Source: CAZSMC01 sp964607755
Lineage (GTDB): Bacteria; Zhuqueibacterota; Zhuqueibacteria; Residuimicrobiales; Krinioviventaceae
Assembly (NCBI GenBank): GCA_964607755.1
Contig: CAZSMC010000039.1
Coordinates: 1-40,509 of the forward strand
DNA: 40,509 bases
Reading direction: 5' to 3'
In this document: in pieces, positions 32,458 to 40,509 of the stretch
Layout: the number at the start of each line of letters is the position of its first letter
How positions within the stretch are numbered: the first letter of the stretch is position 1
Notes under the pieces: generated by a model
Told to the model about the DNA's origin: nothing
Database searches by the model: none
Seen by the model: the letters and a program-made list of their open reading frames with translations, nothing else
Made by a program: the position numbers and the translations under genes

Positions 32458-35058
32458 TTAACTGTTTCCGGCACGCGGCATCACCTCCATTGGACTTTTT
32501 CGCTCATCTCCCTCTGCAATCCAAAGAGCAGCACGGTGAATCCGGGCTGTTTCTATGAGAGTGGTTTGTCCCGGAAACAGGAGAGAAAGAATTTCCTTGA
32601 TGCGGACAGACTTGCCATTGTCAATGATTGTATTAATACAGATCCCCATTTGGCAATCTTTAATATCTTGAATAAAAGGGCGTATATTCAGGGATGTTGT
32701 CCGCTGCTTTTTCTTTCTCTCAATCCATAATTCTTTTTGCTCAAAAACCTGCTTTATGCGGTTCGGCACACTGTTTTCATTTAATTGAATGTAATACTCT
32801 GCTCGATTGATTATTTTTGTCAGCGCTTCCGGTTTGTTGTCGCAAAAATTAACGTCAATAACGTCACAGCCTTTGGGCAGTTGCGTAGACAACCGTTTGA
32901 CAAAATCAACCGGATTTTTTTGTTGGTAAAATTGAACATCAACATATTCAGCGTCGCTGGTCATTCCGGTCGCCAGCGACGGGCCAAACGACATTTTTGG
33001 GTGCGGATTAAATCCCCCGGTAAAAACCACAGGCACCCGGGTTCGCCGTATGGCACGTTCGAATAATCGCAGCATATCGAGATGAGAAATGTACCGGAGG
33101 TTCTCATCCCGGCGGTAATGCAATCGAGCCCATTTTTTAGAGCGGTCTTTGTCTTGATTGGTACCGGCAAGTAAATTCTCTTTTACAAAATCTTGTTGAC
33201 TCGATACTGTTTCGGGCTCTGTTTTCCCGTCACGCCGAATAATTTCCTGACATGCTTTTTCTTTCATCAGGCCGCAGGCATTGCAGGTGCTAAACCGGCA
33301 GTCCGGAGTGGTTATGATTTTTAGCGCACGTTCGTATTCGGTGAGGAGAAATTTTTTCGTCACCCCTTTGTGAATATGATCCCACGGCAGTGGGCAGTGG
33401 ACGTCATAATCCCGCAGAAATAAATCGGCGGAAATATTCAGCTCGTTCAGGGCTTGCTTATAACGCCGGACATTAAAATACTCGCTCCAGCCTTCAAGAT
33501 TCGCGCCAAGCTGCCAGGCTCGCTCAATGACCGCACTCATTCGCCGGTCGCCCCGCGCCAGCAATCCTTCAATAAAAGCGGTTTCCGGATCGCGCCAGTG
33601 TATTTTAATGCTTTTTATCCGAATCCGGTTTTTGATAAATGCAAGTTTCCGGCGCGTCTCTGCCATGCTGTCCTGATCTACCCACTGAAACGGCGTATGC
33701 GGTTTGGGAATGAACGGTGAAATAGAGATATTTATCCGTTTTCCCCGGTACTTTTTCCCCAATCTATGCACCTGAAAAACAAGATCGACCAGCCCCTGGA
33801 GGTCGTCGTCAGTTTCTGTGGGTTGACCGATCATAAAATAAAGCTTGACCAGATTCCAGCCTTCCCGAAAAGCCAGGTCTACAGCCCGCAACAGTTCATC
33901 CGCAGATGTGGACTTGTTAATGACCTCGCGCAAACGCTGCGTTCCTGCCTCCGGCGCAAGCGTCAGACCGGATTTGCGGACACCGCGCGCGAACGCAGCT
34001 ACTTCCGGAGTGAAACTCTCCGGTCGCAGTGACGGGAATGAAATGCTCACCCGGTCTTTTGAAAAAGTGCTGTGCAAACTTTGCAACAATTCCGGCAGCT
34101 CTGTGTAATCGGACGTTGATAATGAAACCAGAGAAATTTCATGATGTCCGGTTGCATCGATATTTTTTCTGGCCTGCAGAACCAGGTCATCCGGCGTTCG
34201 TTGACGAACCGGCCGGTAAAGCATACCGGCATTGCAAAACCGGCAACCGCGAGAGCATCCTCTGGCTATTTCCAGAGAAACGCGGTCATGGGTTGTTTGA
34301 ATGACCGGGACAATAGGCCTGTCCGGGTAATAATCGTTGCTCAGCTCCGGAACAGTACGAGCCCGTATTCTGGGCTTTGCTTTTGGATGAACAGTCTGGA
34401 GCGCAGCAAACCGGCTGGACTCGTCGTATGCGACCTGATAAAATTGCGGTACATAAATGCCAGAGATTTCAATCAAACGTTCGAGAACATCTTTTCGATC
34501 ACCGCCCCGATTCTTTTCCTCCCGAACAATTTGAGCCACCTGCAGTGTTACTTGTTCGCCGTCGCCAATCACAAAAGCGTCAAAAAACTCAGCCATCGGT
34601 TCCGGATTAAACGCAGATGGCCCTCCGCCGATAACAATTGGAAATCCCTGACGTTCCCTGGCACGCAGCGGAAGTCCTGCCAGGTCAAGTTGATTCAGCA
34701 TGGTGGTGAAATGCAGCTCGTACTGGAACGTAAATCCGATGAGAGCAAAATCATGTAATGGAGAAAACGTCTCAAGCGAAAAAAGCGGAACCTGATGCTG
34801 GCGCATTAACGCTTCCAGATCTTTGGCCGGCGCAAAAGCGCGCTCGGCAAAAATGCCCGGGTGTTTGTTCAAAATGTGATACAGAATCGGATAGCCCATA
34901 TAAGACATGCCAACTTCGTACACATCCGGAAACACCAGAGCAACTCGCAGGTCCACCTCGCTCAGATTTTTTTGAACGATGTTGATCTCGTTTCCGACAT
35001 ACCGCCCCGGCTTTTGGACAAACGGTAATAATTGTTCAAATAATATATCTTTGATCAA
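32458..35058 (-). CDS. TIGR03960-type B12-binding-like radical SAM protein fused to DUF2344
   Basis: The 866-residue protein has an N-terminal B12-binding-like domain (VALVFPDVYEVGMSYMGYPI, ... IVIGGGPSAFNPEPMAEF ... VIGDGE). The radical SAM domain holds the iron-sulfur motif CSRGCRFCNAG (about residue 270). A further cysteine cluster (CRFSTCNACGLMKEKAC) lies near 610. A C-terminal DUF2344 domain (RYISHLDMLRLFERAIRRT ... GGFNPHPKMSFGPSLA) completes the known two-part family. The function is not established; the association with rng and ribosomal genes suggests tRNA or rRNA modification. Its start is a TTG at 35058 without a strong Shine-Dalgarno. It leads the rng-rplU-rpmA operon. Confidence 0.92.
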   Translation of the reverse strand: MIKDILFEQLLPFVQKPGRYVGNEINIVQKNLSEVDLRVALVFPDVYEVGMSYMGYPILYHILNKHPGIFAERAFAPAKDLEALMRQHQVPLFSLETFSPLHDFALIGFTFQYELHFTTMLNQLDLAGLPLRARERQGFPIVIGGGPSAFNPEPMAEFFDAFVIGDGEQVTLQVAQIVREEKNRGGDRKDVLERLIEISGIYVPQFYQVAYDESSRFAALQTVHPKAKPRIRARTVPELSNDYYPDRPIVPVIQTTHDRVSLEIARGCSRGCRFCNAGMLYRPVRQRTPDDLVLQARKNIDATGHHEISLVSLSTSDYTELPELLQSLHSTFSKDRVSISFPSLRPESFTPEVAAFARGVRKSGLTLAPEAGTQRLREVINKSTSADELLRAVDLAFREGWNLVKLYFMIGQPTETDDDLQGLVDLVFQVHRLGKKYRGKRINISISPFIPKPHTPFQWVDQDSMAETRRKLAFIKNRIRIKSIKIHWRDPETAFIEGLLARGDRRMSAVIERAWQLGANLEGWSEYFNVRRYKQALNELNISADLFLRDYDVHCPLPWDHIHKGVTKKFLLTEYERALKIITTPDCRFSTCNACGLMKEKACQEIIRRDGKTEPETVSSQQDFVKENLLAGTNQDKDRSKKWARLHYRRDENLRYISHLDMLRLFERAIRRTRVPVVFTGGFNPHPKMSFGPSLATGMTSDAEYVDVQFYQQKNPVDFVKRLSTQLPKGCDVIDVNFCDNKPEALTKIINRAEYYIQLNENSVPNRIKQVFEQKELWIERKKKQRTTSLNIRPFIQDIKDCQMGICINTIIDNGKSVRIKEILSLLFPGQTTLIETARIHRAALWIAEGDERKSPMEVMPRAGNS

Positions 35059-35095
35059 AAATGTTTCGACTTTCTACAACCTGATAATTTCTATG

Positions 35096-35126
35096 AAAAA
35101 ACCCCACCAGATCAATCCGGAGGGGA
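35096..35126 (-). terminator. Terminator of the 2-oxoacid:ferredoxin oxidoreductase operon
   Basis: On the minus strand CCCCTCCGGA and TCTGGTGGGG pair around a TTGA loop with one mismatch and a wobble, followed by six T. It lies about 26 bases after the stop codon of the beta-gamma gene. Confidence 0.75.
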
Positions 35127-35151
35127 TAATATGAATCGGTTCTGTTGTGAC

Positions 35152-36588
35152 TTACTTTATGCTTTCTTTGACGTGTTGAACCAGTTCCTGTCCTTTTCGG
35201 ATTGCCTGTTCATTCAATGGAATGAGATTTTTCCTTTTGAGAAAAAATGGCAAAGCATCTATCACATTCTTTTCAGTCAAAACTCCGGTGTATTCAATAT
35301 AAGCGCCGAGCATGACCATGTTTGCCACCCGGGTATTCCCGAGGCTATCCGCTGTTTCTGTTGCCGGAACAGGAACGGCTTCCACATCGGACCGTTCAAC
35401 CTGCCGGTCGATTAAGGAGCTGTTGTACATGATGAGTCCGCCAGGTTCGACTATTTTTTCAAACTTTTCCAGCGAGGGTAAATTCATGGCGACAAGGACA
35501 GTTGGCCGGGAGACCAGCGGCGATCCGATTCGCTCTTCCGACAGATTGACATTGCAATTGGCTGTGCCGCCGCGCATCTCCGGCCCATAGCTCGGCAGCC
35601 ATGACACCTGATAGCCAGCCTGCATGCCAGCCTGCGCCAATCCGACACCAAACATGAGCACGCCCTGGCCGCCAAACCCCGCTGTAATAACCCGCGGATT
35701 TTTGTATTGCTCGGGCACATAAGGTCTTTCTACCTCAGCTTCGGCTGTGGTCGAGATGTCCAGCTTTTCACGAAGGTCTTTGCCTGAAAAAACCTTTTTC
35801 TGTCCGGGGTGTGTTTCTACCTCATCTGTAATATCCTTGAACACGCCCAGGGGGAATATCCTGGCCATCTGTTCGTCCATATATTCTTTAGCCCGAGTTG
35901 GTGTCATTCTCCAGCCGGAAGGACAAGCGGACAATACTTCGACCAGAGAAAATCCTTTGCCTTCGATTTGATTTTTTAAAGCCTTGCGCACCGCCCGGCG
36001 GGTTTTGTTGGTATTTCTCACATCTGTCAACGCCACGCGTTCGATGTAAACCGGTGCCTCGAGCGTGGATAAAAGTTCCGACACCCGGAGCGGATAACCA
36101 TCATTTTCTACATTCCGTCCGTAAGGCGTTGTGGTTGTTTTTTGTCCGACCATTGTCGTTGGCGCCATCTGACCGCCAGTCATGCCGTAAATTGCATTAT
36201 TAACAAAAAACACAGTGATCGCTTCGCCGCGATTTGCCGCCTGTAAAATATTATTGCCGCCGATCGCGGCAAGATCGCCATCGCCCTGGTAGCTGATAAC
36301 CACGCTCTGCGGATGAACCCGTTTGATACCAGTGGCAACCGCAGGCGCCCGTCCGTGAGCGCACTGAATGTTGCCAACTTTGAAATAATAATACGCAAAC
36401 ACACTGCACCCGACCGGGCTGATCAGGATTGTTTTTTCGCGAATATTGAAATCATCAATCGCCTCGGCAATGAGTTTGTGCAGAACACCATGTCCGCATC
36501 CCGGGCAATAATGCGTGACATCCTGATGCCCGGATTTTCGGGCATAGACATCGTAAAAACTTTCCGCCCTTTTGTATGCTCGTGCCAT
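35152..36588 (-). CDS. 2-oxoacid:ferredoxin oxidoreductase, fused beta and gamma subunits
   Basis: The 478-residue protein combines two subunits. Residues about 1-250 are the thiamine-pyrophosphate beta subunit (HYCPGCGHGVLHKLIAEAI, then GDGDLAAIGGNNILQAANR and NNAIYGMTGGQMAPTT). Residues about 290-478 are the gamma subunit (GFGGQGVLMFGVGLAQAG, YGPEMRGGTANCNVNLSEE, MVMLGAYIEYTG). These enzymes oxidise 2-oxoacids with coenzyme A to acyl-CoA and reduce ferredoxin, typical of anaerobes. With the VorB-like alpha and the ferredoxin subunit upstream, the complex is complete. The substrate (branched-chain oxoacids or 2-oxoglutarate) cannot be fixed from motifs alone. Beta-gamma fusion is less common than separate genes. 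AAAGGC precedes the ATG. Confidence 0.92.
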   Translation of the reverse strand: MARAYKRAESFYDVYARKSGHQDVTHYCPGCGHGVLHKLIAEAIDDFNIREKTILISPVGCSVFAYYYFKVGNIQCAHGRAPAVATGIKRVHPQSVVISYQGDGDLAAIGGNNILQAANRGEAITVFFVNNAIYGMTGGQMAPTTMVGQKTTTTPYGRNVENDGYPLRVSELLSTLEAPVYIERVALTDVRNTNKTRRAVRKALKNQIEGKGFSLVEVLSACPSGWRMTPTRAKEYMDEQMARIFPLGVFKDITDEVETHPGQKKVFSGKDLREKLDISTTAEAEVERPYVPEQYKNPRVITAGFGGQGVLMFGVGLAQAGMQAGYQVSWLPSYGPEMRGGTANCNVNLSEERIGSPLVSRPTVLVAMNLPSLEKFEKIVEPGGLIMYNSSLIDRQVERSDVEAVPVPATETADSLGNTRVANMVMLGAYIEYTGVLTEKNVIDALPFFLKRKNLIPLNEQAIRKGQELVQHVKESIK

Positions 36589-36650
36589 AGATTATGCCTT
36601 TATACCATTAAAATATGTCCTTCTACAAAGAATCGACTTTTGAAAAAAAT

Positions 36651-36890
36651 TCATTCTGATTTAACACTTTTGTCGTATAAATATTCAGGATCCAAATCCA
36701 AACCATTTTCCCACTCTACCGTATCAAAACTGACATGCACTTTTTTAAACAAAGAAAAATCAGTTAATTCTGAAAATCGGCCACAAGATAGGATAGGTTT
36801 CACATCAAAAATTCTTTTTTCCTTATTATCAAACCACAAAAGCAATTTATAATTTTTGATGGCTTGAACATTTGTTATTCCCGCATACAT
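36651..36890 (-). CDS. DUF2442-family protein inside the oxidoreductase operon
   Basis: This 79-residue protein reads VQAIKNYKLLLWFDNKEKRIFDVKPIL, then FSLFKKVHVSFDTVEWENGLDLDPEYLYDKS, the pattern of DUF2442 proteins (often encoded next to DUF4160 as a putative toxin-antitoxin-like pair). No DUF4160 gene is visible beside it, so it is an orphan. It lies between the alpha (ends 36935) and beta-gamma (starts 36588) genes on the same strand, with no strong ribosome site. It probably inserted into the operon and is co-transcribed with it. Its role is unknown. Confidence 0.75.
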   Translation of the reverse strand: MYAGITNVQAIKNYKLLLWFDNKEKRIFDVKPILSCGRFSELTDFSLFKKVHVSFDTVEWENGLDLDPEYLYDKSVKSE

Positions 36891-36934
36891 AAGGTCAAAA
36901 TAATTTTTTACGGCTTGATGCTAAAAATGAAAAG

Positions 36935-37978
36935 TCATAAAGATTTCGTTACCAATTCTGTTATTTCCTCCACTGTTGGCACCACGCCGCCCATGCGGTT
37001 GTAAAAATGAACAGGTCTCTGGCCTTCAACAGCGAGTCTGACATCTTCTACCATCTGGCCGTTGGACAACTCGACGACAAAAAAGTGCCGCGTTTTTTCA
37101 GCAAGTTCTTTTATACGCGTTTCCGGAAATGGCCATAATGAAATAGGGCGCAAGAGTCCGGTTTTGTAGCCATCCCGGCGCATCTCTTCAACAGCGGAAT
37201 GAAGTACACGGGAGACCACGCCATAGCCGATCAAAACGACCTCGGCATCATCGATGTAATATTCTTCAAACCGGACTTCGTTCTTTTTTGCCTGGGCATA
37301 TTTATCCTGTAAATGCCGGTTATGAGCCTCCAGCCCTGTGGGTTCAAGATCGATAGAACAAATCAGTTTATCCTCATCGTTTTCCTCTGCATACAGCGCC
37401 CAGTCTTTACGGGGAATATCCTGCACCGGCTCGGGAAACTCGACAGGTTCCATCATTTGGCCGATAAAGCCGTCTGCTAAAATAAGCGCGGGATTGCGGT
37501 ACTTGTCAGCCAGCTCAAAAGCCAGCATGGTTAGATCGCACATCTCCTGAGCGCTATTGGGCGCCAGGACGATGAGTTTGTAATTACCGTGTCCGCCACC
37601 TTTGACCATCTGATGGTAATCCGATTGCTCTGGAGCAATATTGCCGAGCCCCGGGCCACCGCGCATAATATCGACAATGACAACCGGGAGCTCTGCGCCG
37701 GCACAATAGGAAATGCCTTCCTGTTTTAAACTGATCCCCGGACTGGACGACGCGGTCATCGCGCGCACACCACCCGAAGCGGCGCCGTAAAGCATATTGA
37801 TCGAAGCAACTTCGCTTTCTGCCTGTAAAAACGTACCGTTTACTTTGGGAAGATAATAAGCAGCCGCTTCGGCAATTTCAGAAGCGGGTGTAATCGGATA
37901 ACCGAAAAAGAAACGACACCCTGCCAGTATAGCGCCTTTGACAATTGCTTCGTTGCCTTTGATGAGTTGTTTTGCCAC
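36935..37978 (-). CDS. vorB: 2-oxoacid:ferredoxin oxidoreductase alpha subunit, VorB-like
   Basis: The 347-residue protein starts at a GTG (37978) directly after the TAG of the ferredoxin gene, with GGAGG 5 bases upstream. MAKQLIKGNEAIVKGAILAG, CRFFFGYPITPASEIAEAAA, ESEVASINMLYGAASGGVRA, SPGISLKQEGISYCAGAELP and RGGPGLGNIAPEQSDYHQMV are typical of VorB-type alpha subunits, which bind the 2-oxoacid and part of the thiamine pyrophosphate. The gene product works with the fused beta-gamma subunit and ferredoxin. VorB is assigned by resemblance to the branched-chain 2-oxoacid enzymes; the substrate should be treated as likely, not proven. Confidence 0.92.
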   Translation of the reverse strand: MAKQLIKGNEAIVKGAILAGCRFFFGYPITPASEIAEAAAYYLPKVNGTFLQAESEVASINMLYGAASGGVRAMTASSSPGISLKQEGISYCAGAELPVVIVDIMRGGPGLGNIAPEQSDYHQMVKGGGHGNYKLIVLAPNSAQEMCDLTMLAFELADKYRNPALILADGFIGQMMEPVEFPEPVQDIPRKDWALYAEENDEDKLICSIDLEPTGLEAHNRHLQDKYAQAKKNEVRFEEYYIDDAEVVLIGYGVVSRVLHSAVEEMRRDGYKTGLLRPISLWPFPETRIKELAEKTRHFFVVELSNGQMVEDVRLAVEGQRPVHFYNRMGGVVPTVEEITELVTKSL

Positions 37979-38233
37979 CTATTCCTCCACTTCTTCAACA
38001 TAGCCTTTTTGATAAACGGTAATAGCGCCGGGTTCCGGACACTGGTAAAAACAAATGCCGCAACCCGTGCATCCATTGCCTTTATAACCCGCAGGATGAT
38101 AGCCCATGCGATTGAGATGCTTCTGCTGAAAAAGAACATTTTTAGGGCATGCTTCAATGCACAAATCACATCCTTTGCACTCATCCTCGCGGATAAAAAC
38201 CTCTGGTTTTGAATATGTTTTATTTTTACTCAT
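37979..38233 (-). CDS. Ferredoxin (delta) subunit with two [4Fe-4S] motifs
   Basis: The 84-residue protein carries CKGCDLCIEACP (about residues 19-30) and CTGCGICFYQCP (about 55-66), each a CxxCxxCxxxCP binding site for one [4Fe-4S] cluster. It ferries electrons from the oxidoreductase core to free ferredoxin. The N-terminal KPEVFIREDECKG and the closing EPGAITVYQKG match delta subunits of VOR/POR/KOR enzymes. Its stop codon abuts the start of the alpha gene, so translation is coupled. It is the first gene of the operon; no strong Shine-Dalgarno is visible before the ATG. Confidence 0.93.
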   Translation of the reverse strand: MSKNKTYSKPEVFIREDECKGCDLCIEACPKNVLFQQKHLNRMGYHPAGYKGNGCTGCGICFYQCPEPGAITVYQKGYVEEVEE

Positions 38234-38341
38234 AATATGTCAATACCACCATTGAATGCTCATCATTTTATTGTTTACATTATGACAACCTTCAAGCTAA
38301 CACTTTTTACCCAAAGTTTCAAGATATTTTTCTCTGGTACC

Positions 38342-38548
38342 GTAAAAGCTAATTGATGGGAGAAAATCTTTGCAGCATTACAAAAAAGTGGGCTAAAGCC
38401 CGTTATGTTGAGAGGTCATCTTTAACCCCGAGCTAAAGCTCGGGGCAATATTATAGCCCCGACTTTCAAGTCGGGGTTATTATTGAGATTCTTTAATAGG
38501 CACTTTAGTGCCCAAATATTAATACTTTCACCAAGGCTGAGCTTTTAC
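38342..38548. mobile_element. MITE-like multi-hairpin repeat, copy 2 (inverted)
   Basis: This 207-bp element is the near-identical reverse complement of 11350-11553. It has the same terminal inverted repeats (GTAAAAGCT from 38342, TGAGCTTTTAC to 38548) and the same hairpins, plus a fourth (GGGCTAAAGCCC near 38391) that is degraded in copy 1. It sits between the ferredoxin start and the metallo-hydrolase end, 15 bases from the latter gene's stop codon. I see no clear target-site duplication. Confidence 0.75.
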
Positions 38549-38562
38549 CCAGCACCGGTCAG

Positions 38563-39192
38563 CTATTGAAAAGCGCCAGAAATAAATGGATTCTGCTTTT
38601 TTTCACGTCCAATTGTTGTTGCCGGACCGTGACCGCATAGCACACGGCACTCGTTTGGCAAAGTAAAAATTTTATTTTTAATAGAGTTTAACAATTGAGA
38701 CATACTTCCTCCGGGCAAATCCGTGCGGCCGATACCATCGTAAAAAAGGACATCGCCGGCAAAAAGCGTGTTATCAAACAAGTAGCATACACCACCCGGT
38801 GAATGGCCAGGCGTTTCTATGACTTTGGCTTGCAAGGTTCCAGCCGTTATGATGTCTCCTTCTGTCACTGTCTGATCAACATCAAAAATCTGGACAGCCG
38901 GCATTCCAAACATAGCTGCCTGTTGCGGCGCTTGCTGGATTAAAAACTGGTCTGCCGGGTGCATCACAATCGTGGCGCCGGTTTCATTTTTCACCTCCAC
39001 TACAGCGCCGATGTGATCGAAATGACCGTGAGTTAACAAGATGTATCTCGGGTTGACATTGTTTTGCCGGATCACCTCAAGAATCTCATCCGCTTCGCCA
39101 CCCGCATCAATTACCACACCATTGCCATTCTCATCATAAACTATGTAGCAGTTGACTTCGATCGGGCCGACAATCAGGGTTTCAATATTCAT
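38563..39192 (-). CDS. Metallo-beta-lactamase-fold hydrolase, glyoxalase II-like
   Basis: The 209-residue protein has the zinc-binding HGHFDHIG motif (about residues 55-62), with GVVIDAGGEADEILE before it, and later metal ligands in TPGHSPGGVCYLF (His near 128), FAGDVLFYDGIGRTDL (Asp near 145) and CGHGPATTIGREKKQNPF (His near 189). This is the small bacterial glyoxalase II/hydroxyacylglutathione-hydrolase-like family (YcbL type). It hydrolyses thioesters or similar; the exact substrate is unknown. It is cytoplasmic. The gene stands alone between a repeat and the GH43-like gene. AAAGAG is a fair ribosome binding site. Confidence 0.9.
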   Translation of the reverse strand: MNIETLIVGPIEVNCYIVYDENGNGVVIDAGGEADEILEVIRQNNVNPRYILLTHGHFDHIGAVVEVKNETGATIVMHPADQFLIQQAPQQAAMFGMPAVQIFDVDQTVTEGDIITAGTLQAKVIETPGHSPGGVCYLFDNTLFAGDVLFYDGIGRTDLPGGSMSQLLNSIKNKIFTLPNECRVLCGHGPATTIGREKKQNPFISGAFQ

Positions 39193-39293
39193 ACAAACTC
39201 TTTATTTTCAAGTGAAAGGTTTGAACGGCACAAACATGAATTAGTTTCAGTGTAAAAATAAGCACGCAGATGGTTTACTCTGTTCACCATTTT

Positions 39294-40509
39294 TTATGGC
39301 GACAATGAAAAATTACGGATGAGCGGTGATGTGTGAGTCTTTTCACTGCTCAATTGAAATCGCACGCGGAATTTTTTGCCCGTCACCTCCGGTGGCAGCG
39401 GGAACTCATTTTCACCAAGAGCCAACACCAGCCAGTCCGTGGATTTGTCAGCTTTGTCATCGTTATTGCTATCGATTTCAATTTTCACTCTGACAATTTG
39501 ACCGGTATTTTGATAAATTTCATCGATCTCCTGATAAGCAGCACCGACCGGCCGTTCAGTAAAAATATACAGCGTATTGCCCTCGACCGCAAAATCGGCA
39601 TCACCGGTACCGAATCGATTGCCTTCATCGGTGTCATTATCCCATTGTTGTCCCTGGTCCGGAATGTACGGGCCGTAAACATCATTTTCAATGTGCCATC
39701 CATAAGGGAATGCCTCGGCCGTTGTCATCGCGTAACCGATGTTGTAATGAAGATGAGGACCGTCATCAAAAAACATGTGCCAGCGGTTGTTAAAAAATCC
39801 AAGATCAGCATCACCTGTGTGGTCACCGACAAACAGAACCTCATCATCCTCAACCACTTTTTTGAAATTTTCGAGTCGATTAAAAGTCAGCGATTCGCCT
39901 GATTCGTTAAACAGATAAAAATGCTCGCCATCAAAAGCTATCCCGGGATCGTGGCCGGTGATGCCTAAAATCGGGCCGAGATCGGTCCAGTTGAGAATAT
40001 CTTCACTTTTCCACATGTGAGATTCACCGTCATGTGTTTCATCAGGCGCGTAATAAACGCCATCGACTTCCAGCCAGTCATTGGGTGCTTGACCGTCAAT
40101 CGGCCCGAAAAGCGGAAAAGCCGTGGTATCGATGCGAAACGGGTTGATGCCGCGTTTAAGTGGAGCCAGACTGTCGGCCACGGCAAAACTCCAGTAATAA
40201 TCATACGGCCATCTGTTTGGGGTATGATTGAAAAACAGCAACCATTTGCCAGCCCATTTTCCCTTTCCGCGCAAAATGGCCTGATCCTGGGGAACGCCGC
40301 CGGGATCAGGCAGCAAGATCGTTTGATCGGTAATATTGTCCCGATTTAGCGGCAGCAGCGTGTTTCCGCCGGAGACAACCGGATTGCCGGTGAACTTTTG
40401 CCAGCCGTCTCTGATATTGATGTCATTGCCGTAGGTGATCACTGACGCGCGAAATGTGGCGGCAGTCATGTCCTTGCTGAAAGTTTGCCATGCAGATGTC
40501 CATCCACCG
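39294..40509 (-). CDS. GH43-like five-bladed propeller protein, 5' part outside window
   Basis: The reading frame is open to the window edge: upstream of the ATG at 40469 it still reads GGWTSAWQTFSKD, so the gene starts beyond 40509. About 404 residues are visible. Elements such as DQAILRGKGKWAGKWLLFFNH, WLEVDGVYYAPDETHDGESH, WKSEDILNWTDLGPILGITGHD, GIAFDGEHFYLFNESGE and DADLGFFNNRWHMFFDDG resemble glycoside hydrolase family 43-type and related five-bladed propellers. Active-site Asp and Glu positions cannot be fixed without the N-terminus. A C-terminal beta-sandwich-like segment (KFRVRFQLSSEKTHTSPLIRNF) closes it. No sorting domain is at this end. It is probably a secreted carbohydrate-active or binding protein. 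Confidence 0.65.
   Translation of the reverse strand, partial: GGWTSAWQTFSKDMTAATFRASVITYGNDINIRDGWQKFTGNPVVSGGNTLLPLNRDNITDQTILLPDPGGVPQDQAILRGKGKWAGKWLLFFNHTPNRWPYDYYWSFAVADSLAPLKRGINPFRIDTTAFPLFGPIDGQAPNDWLEVDGVYYAPDETHDGESHMWKSEDILNWTDLGPILGITGHDPGIAFDGEHFYLFNESGESLTFNRLENFKKVVEDDEVLFVGDHTGDADLGFFNNRWHMFFDDGPHLHYNIGYAMTTAEAFPYGWHIENDVYGPYIPDQGQQWDNDTDEGNRFGTGDADFAVEGNTLYIFTERPVGAAYQEIDEIYQNTGQIVRVKIEIDSNNDDKADKSTDWLVLALGENEFPLPPEVTGKKFRVRFQLSSEKTHTSPLIRNFSLSP

Noticed and set aside
34141..34758. 205-codon open frame on the plus strand
   Set aside because: It is antisense to the well-supported TIGR03960-type gene and has no family features.
1..40509. tRNA or rRNA genes
   Set aside because: I found no cloverleaf with a GGTTCGAATCC-type T arm and CCA-proximal acceptor, and no rRNA signature; similar short strings inside coding genes were discarded.

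Overview
The composition, the gene set and four secreted proteins with C-terminal NPFNPST-type (type A) type IX secretion sorting domains point to an uncultivated, probably anaerobic bacterium of the FCB group, for example the KSB1, Calditrichota or Ignavibacteria neighbourhood. This placement is an inference. The sequence is a metagenome-style scaffold with three runs of exactly 100 N. Two of these runs are flanked on both sides by the same 55-base sequence, so they are most likely scaffolder joins between contigs that in fact overlap by one k-mer.

Layout. 1-850: non-coding, rich in short palindromes with a GCTAAAGC or GCTTTAGC core. 877-2305: an AbiEi/AbiEii-type toxin-antitoxin pair with a perfect operator-like palindrome at its start and an altered toxin active-site motif. 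2520-10908: secreted and envelope proteins (CotH-like protein, LamG protein, SMP-30/gluconolactonase-like protein, carbohydrate-binding lipoprotein, isoprenylcysteine-methyltransferase-like membrane protein) and a thioredoxin. 11350-13451: a MITE-like repeat, a PhzF-family protein and a radical SAM protein. 13643-14703: a frameshifted secreted protein. 15463-16026: a CopG/BrnT-like toxin-antitoxin pair with a consensus promoter placed for a leaderless message.

16189-19799 holds the most interesting system, a diversity-generating retroelement (DGR) on the minus strand. A lipoprotein with BACON and FISUMP domains ends in a variable repeat (VR, 18509-18695). An Avd-like four-helix protein follows, then a template repeat (TR, 17637-17827), then a DGR-type reverse transcriptase (RT). 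TR and VR differ at 26 aligned positions, 23 of which are adenines in the TR coding strand, the hallmark of adenine-specific mutagenic retrohoming. The cassette looks recently disabled. The RT has a frameshift, YVDD has become YVDG at what looks like a deletion junction, and its 3' end is present twice in damaged form. The TR carries a 4-base duplication that would frameshift a newly written VR. The avd gene has no start of its own and reads in frame out of the VR. A large PEGA-repeat protein (20088-21671) lies just upstream.

22358-27781: a very large secreted multidomain adhesin-like protein (FG-GAP, ASPIC/UnbV, CARDB-like, fibronectin III, Ig-like, sorting domain). 28348-29849: a truncated unknown protein and a DUF433/DUF5615 pair whose PIN-like toxin has a nonsense codon. 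30256-35058: a housekeeping operon (B12-binding/radical SAM TIGR03960-type protein, RNase G, L21, L27) ending in a terminator. 35152-38233: a 2-oxoacid:ferredoxin oxidoreductase operon (ferredoxin, VorB-like alpha, a DUF2442 gene, fused beta-gamma). 38342-38548: an inverted second copy of the MITE-like repeat. 38563-40509: a metallo-beta-lactamase-fold hydrolase and a GH43-like propeller protein that runs off the window.

Overall this is a mix of core metabolism (anaerobic 2-oxoacid oxidation, RNA processing, ribosomal proteins), surface proteins and decaying accessory modules. Of the three toxin-antitoxin loci, two show lesions in the toxin, and the DGR shows lesions in its RT and TR. Coding capacity for diversification and toxicity seems to be eroding while surface genes stay intact.
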